DNA from: Lolium rigidum
Lineage: Eukaryota; Streptophyta; Magnoliopsida; Poales; Poaceae
Assembly (NCBI RefSeq): GCF_022539505.1
Contig: NC_061512.1
Span: 150,023,962-150,087,961 of the forward strand
Direction of reading: 5' to 3'
Length of the DNA stretch: 64,000 bases
The translations under genes were made by a program, and so were the position numbers. The notes beneath the pieces are model-generated. The model saw nothing but the letters and a program-made list of their open reading frames with translations, did no database searches and had not been told where the DNA came from. Shown here one piece after another: positions 57,142 to 64,000 of this stretch. The number at the start of each line of letters is the position of its first letter. Positions within the stretch are counted from its first letter, which is position 1.

Positions 57142-58853
57142 TGATACGTCTCCGACGTATCGATAATTTCTTATGTTCCATGCCACATTATTGATGATAT
57201 CTACATGTTTTATACATACTTTATGTCATATTTATGCGTTTTCCGGAACTAACCTATTGACGAGATGCCGAAGTGCCGGTTCTGTTTTACGCTGTTTTTG
57301 GTTCCAGAAATCCTAGTAAGGAAATATTCTCGGAATCGGACGAAATCAACGCCCAGAGTCTTAGAATTGGACGAAGCTTACAGAACACCCGAGAGCCGCC
57401 AGAGGAGGGCCCTGTGGGCCCCAGACGACAGGGTGGCACGGCCCAGGCCTTGGCCGCGCCCCCCTAGTGTGTCGTCGCCTCGTCGACCCTCCGACTCCGC
57501 CTCTTCGCCTATATAAAGGTCCCTGACCTAAAAACCTCGACACGTTCGACGAAACCAGAGAAAACCTTCCAGACCCGCCGCCATCGCGAAGCCAAGATCC
57601 GGGGGACAGGAGTCTCTGTTCCGGCACGCCGCCGGGACGGGGAGGTGCCCCCGGAAGGCTCCTCCATCGACACCACCACCATCTTCATCAACGCTGCTGT
57701 CTCCCATGAGGAGGGAGTAGTTCTCCATCGAGGCTCGGGGCTGTACCGGTAGCTATGTGGTTAATCTCTCTCCTATGTACTTCAATACAATAATCTCATG
57801 AGCTGCCTTACATGATTGAGATTCATATGATGATGCTTGTAATCTAGATGTCATTGTGCTAGTCAAGTGGATTTTACTTATGTGATCTCCGGAGACTCTT
57901 TGTCCCACGTGTGTAAAGGTGACAGTGTGTGCACCGTGTGGGTCTCTTAGGCTATATTTCACAGAATACTTATTCACTGTTATGAATGGCATAGTGAAGT
58001 GCTTATTTATATCCCTTTATGATTGCAATGTGTTTTGTATCACATTTTATACGTGTTGCTACTCTAGTGATGTTATTAAAGTAGTTTATTCCTCCTGCAC
58101 GGTGTAATGGTGACAATGTGTGCATCGTGTAGTACTTGGCGTAGGCTATGATTGTGATCTCTTGTAGATTATGAAGTTAACTATTGCTATGATAGTATTG
58201 ATGTGATATATTCCTCCTTTCGTAGTGTGAAGGTGACAGTGTGCATTCTATGTTAGTACTTGGTTTGGTTATGTTGATCTGTCATGCACTCTAAGGTTAT
58301 TTAAACATGAACATCGAATATTGTGGAGCTTGTTAACTCCGACATTGAGGGTTCGTGTAATCCTACACGATTAGTGGTGTTCATCATCCAACAAGAGGGT
58401 GTAGAGTCTAGCATCTACCTATTTATTCTGTTATGTGATCAATGTTGAGAGTGTCCACTAGTGAAAGTATGATCCCTAGGCCTTGTTCCCAAATACTGCT
58501 ATCGCTGCTTCTTTATTGTTTTACTGCATCTGTACTTCCTACAATATTACCACCATCAACTGCACGCCAGCAAGCACTTTTCTGGCGCCGTTACTACTGC
58601 TATACTTATTCATACCACCTGTATTTCACTATCTCTTCGCCGAACTAGTGCACCTATTAGGTGTGTTGGGGACACAAGAGACTTCTTGCTTTGTGGTTGC
58701 AGGGTTGCATGAGAGGGATATCTTTGACCTCTTCCTCCCTGAGTTCGATAAACCTTGGGTGATCCACTTAAGGGAAACTTGCTGCTGTTCTACAAACCTC
58801 TGCTCTTGGAGGCCCAACACTGTCTACAAGAATAGAAGCTCCCGTAGACATCA
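57142..58853 (+). repeat. 3' LTR of element C
   Basis: 1712 bp, uninterrupted, TATATAAA at 57510-57517, ends GTAGACATCA. Provides the empty-site version of the element D insertion. Confidence 0.92.
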
Positions 58854-59200
58854 CGTACCTATTGCACGTGACTTGTGCTCACTGAAGTGTGGGACCTCAC
58901 GCATGGGCACCACACGTAAGTGACAGACTTGTTGGTGTAAAAACTCGGTTGATTATTATAGTGCATTAGAACAAAGTTTCCTATGGATTCAAGGGTAGGA
59001 AATCCAAGTTAACTCATTTACATGACATTATTTTTTCCATGAAGCAAAGTTAACACACCTATCAATTGGTACATTTTGGAGTGACTAAGAAGGATCCAGG
59101 CTTATTTATTCGTTTTCACGTGTAAAACTTGTCTAAATCTTGGTCAAACCAAATTGGCAGAAAATTCAAAAAAAAACTGAAAAATGAAAAACCAAAGCAC
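58854..59200. repeat. Right flank of element C and a partial satellite J monomer
   Basis: 58854-59065 is unique sequence continuing the left flank of element C. From about 59075 a J monomer starts (GAGTGACTAAGAAGGATCCA) and is cut after AACCAAAGCAC at 59200 by element H. It lacks the right half of the usual dyad. Confidence 0.7.
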
Positions 59201-59830
59201 TGTTGCGGTCAAAAACCCATCGGCGAGTATCGACGGGCAACACCGTAGAGCCGGGAGGCTCCCAGGATTGCGGTGGACCCTGGTCCCTCGGGCGATGGCC
59301 CGCAATGCCTTCTGGCACACGTCCTGGTGCTTACGAGGGCGTGCCACCTGACCTATACCTGGTCAGGAAGGTGATGGATTGCTTCGACTAGTTTCCTGCA
59401 TGGCAAACACGTAAACATTAAATACGAGCCCCGATCGGCTCTTAAGTTGTTCTGTGGATCGGCTCAAAGAGCCGATTGCACCATGGTTCATGTTAGATTT
59501 ATAGGGACATGGGGATCATGCTTTATCAATATCAAGCTAAACTAATCTACGATAGTCTAGGGTTTTCACCGTATAATCGGAACATCCTATGCGTAATTTA
59601 GCCTAGTAGATACGTAAGATGATGGAAAACCAACCCTAAAGAGGGCTAAAAACCAACGTGAAGTTGATCCCCGGAACAATACCTCTAGAGCTTAATAAAC
59701 CACACCTTACGCACTACCGGATCGTTCAACCCATTTATAAGGCCTAACCATACGGATATCAAACCAATCCTTGGAGAACAAGGAGCAACTATAACAGATT
59801 AGATCTACTAAATAAAGAACAAGCAAGATG

Positions 59831-60033
59831 CTGCCCTTACACCTAAAATAGGTGTAAGGGCAGCTAGATATCGAGGGGTAGCGTAGCTAAAGAAGTACAT
59901 CGTGAAAGCATTGACATCAACCCCAAAACACCTAAGATAAGGGTGTTGCTCGCCATCAAAAAGGCTTTAGCACGAGCAACACCAACAACGAATAAACTGA
60001 TACTGCCTAGATCGCAAGATGCGATCTAGGCAG
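59831..60033 (-). other. Cluster of three perfect stem-loops in the element H leader
   Basis: 59831-59863 has a 15-bp stem with AAA loop (CTGCCCTTACACCTA). 59942-59983 has an 11-bp stem GGTGTTGCTCG with a 20-base loop. 60003-60033 has a 13-bp stem CTGCCTAGATCGC with a 5-base loop. A fourth small one, ATCGGCTC-AAA-GAGCCGAT, lies at 59458-59476. All are downstream of the predicted transcription start on the minus strand. Confidence 0.85.
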
Positions 60034-60138
60034 CATGTTGCTTACCCGGGAGAAACCCTCGAAACAAGGGGTGGCGATGCGCCTAGATTGATTTGTTGTG
60101 AACGTGATTGTCCCCCTTTCTCAATAACCCTAGATACA

Positions 60139-60146
60139 TATTTATA
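60139..60146 (-). promoter_or_regulatory. TATA box of element H LTR
   Basis: Minus strand TATAAATA within GGACTATAAATATG; predicts a transcription start near 60110. Confidence 0.6.
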
Positions 60147-60370
60147 GTCCGTAGACTTTCTAACTTGGGAATAAACCCAACCGTGTACGAGCTAAACTCT
60201 ATCTCTTAATTCTAACCGACACGTAACCTACTATAATTTACAGATACACGGGCAATCTTGCCCAAACTTCTTGTACAAGGCCGATTCGGGAATATTTTCC
60301 GTGCATATCCTCTAAGCCCATTTAATCACGGCCCATCTCCGAGACTTGGTTAAATTCCGGTGATAACACA

Positions 60371-60384
60371 TGCCCCCTGGTTTT
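60371..60384 (-). promoter_or_regulatory. Polypurine tract of element H
   Basis: Minus strand AAAACCAGGGGGCA directly before TGTGTTATC. Confidence 0.75.
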
Positions 60385-60549
60385 GGCAATGATAATTTCA
60401 AAACCACTGCTGTTTTACGCTTCGTAGGGTCACGTCGTGGCAGAGCAGAACCGTCGCAGAATCTTTCATCATGATGCCTTGCCTTCTCAGCTTCTCTGCA
60501 CGATTTGACAGATTCGGCACCATGTCCTCGGAAACCGCCACAGCATTAA

Positions 60550-60643
60550 ATCTCCACTATATCCCCTTTTATTTAACCGCGTCGAGCAACTCGCTTCTTC
60601 ATCCCCTTGCTCAGTACTAGCCACCGAAAAGCCCTCCTCCACC
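60550..60643 (+). promoter_or_regulatory. Promoter-like sequence of the antisense ORF
   Basis: ACTATATCCCC and TTTTATTTAACC (60556-60578) lie 65-90 bp before an ATG in strong context (CACCATGG). The leader is C/T-rich and has no upstream ATG. Confidence 0.5.
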
Positions 60644-61166
60644 ATGGACTCATCCTCCTCCTCTGCTGCTGCATCGGCTCTCTCCTTCCAATATTCTTCC
60701 TCAAGTGAGCCGATGCCGGAGCACAGCCAATGGGATGAGCCGGAGTGGGACTTCGACTTCGTGCCCGATGGCCCACCCGAGGCCCTCGTAGGGTCGAGAC
60801 GGTGATTTACCCACGACCGATGGGGAGGACGACCTCCGGTTCCTCATCGACGGGGAACTGGAGGCGGAGAGTGAGGATGACCTCCTCTCCTGGGGTAACT
60901 TCACCCCCTCCGACGAAGAGGAAGAAGAGGAGGACGAGGAGGACAACGCCTCCTCCAACGAGGAGGAAGAAGAGGACGACACCTCCTCCGACGAGCCGCC
61001 GGCGAAGCGCTTCCGCGGCTGGGCCTGGTCAGACAACGATGAAGATGACGATGATGAGGAGGAAGAAGCCCCTATTGAGGGCTACGGCAGTAGGGACGAG
61101 GAGCTCGCCAGCAGCAGCACCGGTGGCGGCTACAACGGCGATGACGAGGACAGCGACGGTCCTTAG
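60644..61166 (+). pseudogene. Antisense acidic ORF of element H (one frameshift)
   Basis: Reads opposite to pol. It starts at 60644 (MDSSSSSAAASALSFQYSSS) and stays open for 53 codons to a TGA at 60803. Just before it, the plus-one frame takes over and is open to TAG at 61164-61166, giving about 174 residues overall if one base is corrected. The second part is extremely acidic, with Glu/Asp runs at about 60915-60985 and 61036-61070, separated by SSDEPPAKRFRGWAWSD, whose KRFR could be a weak nuclear signal. Antisense extra ORFs 3' of pol are known in Tat-clade elements (for example Grande). Function is unknown; acidic tails of this kind occur in chromatin and histone-binding proteins, which is inference. 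An AATGAA poly(A)-like signal follows at 61274. Confidence 0.7.
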
Positions 61167-61606
61167 AGTAGGGACCACTTAGCATAGGACTAGTAGTAGC
61201 AATATGTCCTCCTTTTGTTCCTCCGTTCCTGAGCAATCGGATCCTCCTTGTAAAAAATCCCCTTTTTAAATCAATGAAGAAGGATTCCATGCTTAATTCT
61301 TCCGATTATCAAAACAAATCATTGCTCGAGAAGCCGATGGCAATACATCGGTCTTTGCCAAAAACGCCAGCAAGGCCAGTCCCACAATCGAATGTAAAAT
61401 TGAATGGTGACCTGAAATAACAGTTGTTCCTCTATAATTGATGGCTCCGCATCGGCTTTTCAGCTCTAAAGTCGATGGTCAGTGCATCAGCTATGCTTTT
61501 GTTTAGATTTTTTTTTATCGGCCGATTTCCTACATCGGCCCCCATATTCCAATGCTCAAGTTGATGAAATTTTTTTACTGGCCGATTTAAAATCGGCCCC
61601 CGTATT
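61167..61606. other. Spacer between antisense ORF and integrase of element H
   Basis: Non-coding, with at least seven GCCGAT/ATCGGC motifs (for example ATCGGCCGATTTCC at 61518 and GGCCGATTTAAAATCGGCC at 61578, the latter a perfect inverted repeat). Confidence 0.6.
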
Positions 61607-62542
61607 TCACTGCCCATCATCCCACATACTTGGGAAATACTTCTTGAGATGATGGCCATTGACGGCCACTGGGAACTTCACACCATCCAACTGCTCGAGC
61701 ATATATGCATTGCCCTTTAGGACTTGGTCAACCCTGTACGGCCCGTGCCAATTTGGAGACCATTTACCATACGCCTTGTCCTTAGTCCCCAACGGCAATA
61801 CAGCTTCCCATACCAGATCACCAACGTGGAACTCCTTTGGCTTCATCTTCTTATTATATGCACGAGCCACCTTGGCCTTGTTCTCCTTAATTTTCTCAAA
61901 TGACCAAAGTCTAAGTTCCGTTAGATCTTCAACGCTATCACTCATCAGGGCAACATACTCTTCAGTTGTTAAGTCATTCTGAAAAGTGACACGTCTCGAC
62001 CCAGCCGTGATCTCCCAGGGTAACACGGCTTCTTGTCCATAGACCAGATGGTATGGCGAGGTTTTCACTGCCCCATGACATGACATGCGATAAGCCCACA
62101 AAGCCTCTGATAATACCTCGTGCCAACGCCTAGGATACTCGTTGATTTTCCTCTTAATCAGCTTGATAAGGCTCTTGTTGGACGCTTCGGCCTGTCCATT
62201 TGCCTGAGCATAGTATGGGGATGATCGGATCAACTTAATTCCCATGCCCTCGCAGAAATCTCTGAACTCGCGAGAAACGAAAACCGAACCTCCATCGGTC
62301 GTGATGGTGCAGGGAATCCCAAATCTGTGAATGACATGCTCTTTCACGAAACCGATAACGTCCTTCAATGCCACGGACTTCATAGGGACGGCCTCCACCC
62401 ATTTAGTGAAATAATACGTAATGGCCAAGATCCACTCGTGGCCATTGCTCGATGCAGGATGGATTTTGCCGATCATGTCCATGCCCCATCCTCGAAATGG
62501 CCAAGGCTTGATGATGGGGTTCATTGCTGATGCGGGTACCAT
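61607..62542 (-). pseudogene. Integrase domain of element H pol
   Basis: 311-residue open stretch with the catalytic D,D-35-E triad: WGMDMIG (first Asp), TTDGGSVFVS (second Asp) and YYAQANGQAEASNKSLIKLI (Glu). After the core come YHLVYGQEAVLPWEI and FHVGDLVWEAVLP, then the KWSPNWHGPYRVDQVL chromodomain-like/GPY-F region and the C terminus NGHHLKKYFPSMWDDGQ. Integrase inserts the cDNA into host chromatin. The N-terminal zinc finger is upstream, separated by two stop codons (about 62567 and 62627), so the polyprotein cannot be completed. Confidence 0.92.
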
Positions 62543-63034
62543 CTGAATGCTCCCAAACTTCTGTCATGCTTGACACCCTTTATAGTAATTGAAACAATCC
62601 TCAAGCATGGTGGGCCAATAAAACCCTTATCGCCTGATCAACCACTTCATCTTATGAGCCGATTGATGAGTTCCACAGGCGCCTTCATGTACCTCGTGTA
62701 AGAGCCGATTTGCCTCGGCTGTTCCCAAATATTTGAGAAGTAACCCTTCCAAAGTCCTGTAGAACATGTCATCTCCAATAAGCACATACTTCATGGCTTT
62801 GTACCTTATCCGTTTAGGTGCCCCCCGAGCCGAATCTTTCAAGTAGTTGAAGATATCGGCTCTCCAATCGTCTGGCTCCATGAAATGTATCTGGACATCG
62901 GCTCCTTCCACTGTCTCCTTATAGCCTGACGCCATCTGTGCGAGATCGTTCGCCTCCGTATTCTGCGACCTCGGGACCCAGTTGAAGTTTTTGTACCTAA
63001 ACTGTGTCATCAGCTCGCGGCAATGCATCCACAA
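62543..63034 (-). pseudogene. Archaeal-type RNase H end and integrase zinc-binding domain of element H
   Basis: Frame shared with the integrase. Shows NFNWVPRSQNTEANDLAQMA (last RNase H motif, with D of EAND), a linker, FYRTLEGLLLKYL, and the zinc finger HEVHEGACGTHQSAHKMKWL. Then come TAA at 62627 and TGA near 62567, inside the CxxC part of the finger. Confidence 0.85.
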
Positions 63035-63417
63035 CGGGAAGAGCGACTCGCTCTCACACTTGTATTCGTCCGGGAGATCACCAACTTTGAGTCTCCAAAG
63101 AGTTCCACTGCTTCTGCCCTGGCTTCAATTAGCAACTCCATCCCCTTACGTACTGCTTCATACTCAGCAACATTATTGGTGCAAGGGGTAGATAGCTCGA
63201 TGGAGAAGGTGTAGGTTGCCCCGGGCGACACGAGTAGGATGCCGATGCCGCAACCATCATCGCAAAGCGATCCATCGAAGAACATGGCCCATGCACGTAT
63301 AGACGGTGCTGCTATATTAGTGTTGATTCGTTCGGCGATCAGATCGGCCGGGGCCTGTCCTTTAGCTGCTTTCACAGGTTGATACCGGAGATCCAATTCG
63401 ATAATGCAAACATCCAT
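63035..63417 (-). pseudogene. Second (archaeal-like) RNase H domain of element H
   Basis: Starts after ELDLRYQPVKAAKGQAPADL. Catalytic motifs visible: MFFDGSLCDDGCGIG (Asp), NNVAEYEAVRKGM (Glu) and LFGDSKLVIS (Asp). A frameshift near 63070 separates it from its C-terminal end. This extra RNase H is the Tat-clade mark. Confidence 0.88.
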
Positions 63418-63965
63418 TTACCGAGTCGGCCTTTCGGAACGAGGAGCCGACGACATGTGCTTGATGACGTCTGATTTGCAAATGATGACGATTTCTGCTG
63501 TCAGAAATATGTGACGAAGCTTGGTGCAGGTAAAAAATAGGCAGAGGCACAACTTCTCAATCTCCGGGTACCTCGTCTCTGCGTCCAACATCCTTCTGCT
63601 GAGGTAGAAAGCGACTCGTTCCATACCATCATAGATTTGCACTACCACTGAGGCGATGGAAGTATCGGCTGCGACGAGGTAAATATAGAATGGCCTGTCT
63701 TGCTGGGGACGGAACCAACACGGGCGGCTTCGTTAGATACTCTTTAATCTCATCAAACGCTCGATTGTTGCTCGCCCCCGGTGAAACTCCTCATCGGGTT
63801 TGATTTTTCCCATGAACGGCTCAATTCGTCACGACGGATTAGAGATGAACCTTCGGCGAAATTGATTTTGCCGATGAGACTTTGGAGTTCCTTCTTGGTG
63901 GTAGGTGGCTTCATTGTTCGCACTTGCCTCTTGACTTTTCGAGCCGATCTCAATTCCACGTTCAT
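63418..63965 (-). pseudogene. End of reverse transcriptase and first RNase H of element H
   Basis: 63965-63753 shows the RT thumb motif MKPPTTKKELQSLIGKINF. 63648-63418 is the RT-linked RNase H: VAFYLSRRMLDAETRYPEIE and LRHIFLTAEIVIICKSD. The pieces are in different frames with a stop at 63418-63420. The RT catalytic YxDD region is beyond the gap. Confidence 0.85.
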
Positions 63966-63978
63966 GAACTAGGAAGCC

Positions 63979-64000
63979 NNNNNNNNNNNNNNNNNNNNNN
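63979..64000. other. Assembly gap
   Basis: Run of N to the end of the window. Confidence 1.

Larger units (their letters stand above)
38364..58853 (+). mobile_element. Element C: Athila-like non-autonomous LTR retrotransposon, split by element D
   Basis: TSD CGTAC is at 38359-38363 and 58854-58858. The 5' LTR is in two parts (38364-39979 and 53653-53745, 1709 bp together) and the 3' LTR is 57142-58853 (1712 bp). PBS is at 53756 and PPT at 57128-57141. Net length without the insertion is about 6.8 kb. The LTR shares its first 37 bases with elements A and B but then diverges and ends GTAGACATCA. The internal ORF is unrelated to those of A and B. Confidence 0.93.
59201..60370 (-). repeat. 3' LTR of element H
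   Basis: 1170 bp. On the minus strand it starts TGTGTTATCACCGGAATTTA and ends TTTTTGACCGCAACA. The TATA box is at 60139-60146, so U3 is only about 230 bp and the rest would be transcribed leader. Contains four perfect hairpins. Confidence 0.85.
59201..63978 (-). mobile_element. Element H: Tat-type Ty3/Gypsy retrotransposon (right part outside window)
   Basis: The 3' LTR (59201-60370), polypurine tract and the 3' half of pol are present; gag, most of RT and the 5' LTR lie beyond the gap. A second RNase H domain of the archaeal-like type between the normal RNase H and integrase is diagnostic of the Tat clade. Non-coding parts are dense in GCCGAT / ATCGGC. Several stops and frameshifts show that pol is dead. 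It is inserted in satellite J, and the target duplication cannot be verified. Confidence 0.9.

Overview
This window is plant nuclear DNA from a grass, most likely a Triticeae or closely related Pooideae genome. The evidence is long LTR retrotransposons of the Athila and Tat types, Stowaway MITEs, a CACTA-like transposon with GTGGCGCAC subterminal repeats, a truncated LINE, and only a few short GC-rich genes, all on the minus strand. The LTRs that begin TGATACGTCTCCGACGTATC resemble Triticeae Sabrina-like elements, but I cannot fix species or family name without a search. No CRISPR, phage or bacterial operon is present.

Layout. 1-2868 is the 3' part of a long LTR. 3613-4749 is a two-exon zinc-finger (zf-XS-like) gene with a repeat-rich promoter. 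From about 5150 a tandem satellite (called J here, monomer about 300-355 bp) begins. It is interrupted at 6078-12749 by element A, a complete LTR element with TSD AGAAG, and it reverses orientation at 12867-12899. 13325-13780 is a second tandem repeat of about 139 bp. 15683-16723 is an F-box gene followed by a 36-bp minisatellite. 17336-18347 is a Stowaway MITE split by a 5'-truncated LINE. 18500-19071 is a small two-exon gene. 19459-27620 is element B (minus strand, TSD ACCAT) with decayed gag and protease. 29242-29958 is a GC-rich hypothetical ORF. 30366-37768 is the main J array, split by a 3.2-kb solo LTR (element G, TSD ATGTA).

38364-58853 is element C (TSD CGTAC). Its left LTR is split by element D (39980-53647, minus, TSD TGGGT), a non-coding large-LTR element primed by initiator tRNA-Met. 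The right LTR of D is split by a 5.2-kb CACTA-like element E (45325-50489), which contains a 578-bp foldback element F. That is a four-level nest in which every host junction can be read. From 59201 a Tat-type Gypsy element H (minus) runs off the right edge. It keeps its 3' LTR, a broken pol (RT end, two RNase H domains, integrase) and an antisense acidic ORF with its own promoter-like sequence. The last 22 bases are an assembly gap.

How it works together. Elements A, B and C share the tRNA-Asp PBS, the AAGCTTGGGGATGC polypurine tract and about 2.5 kb of 3' untranslated sequence, yet carry three different coding modules and no reverse transcriptase. They must have been mobilised in trans. The points most worth following are this module swapping, a hairpin pair with covarying stems inside C, the antisense ORF and hairpin-rich leader of H, the palindrome-centred orientation switch in J, and a recurrent CAG-to-CGAG or CGG difference between repeat copies that may be a sequencing artefact.
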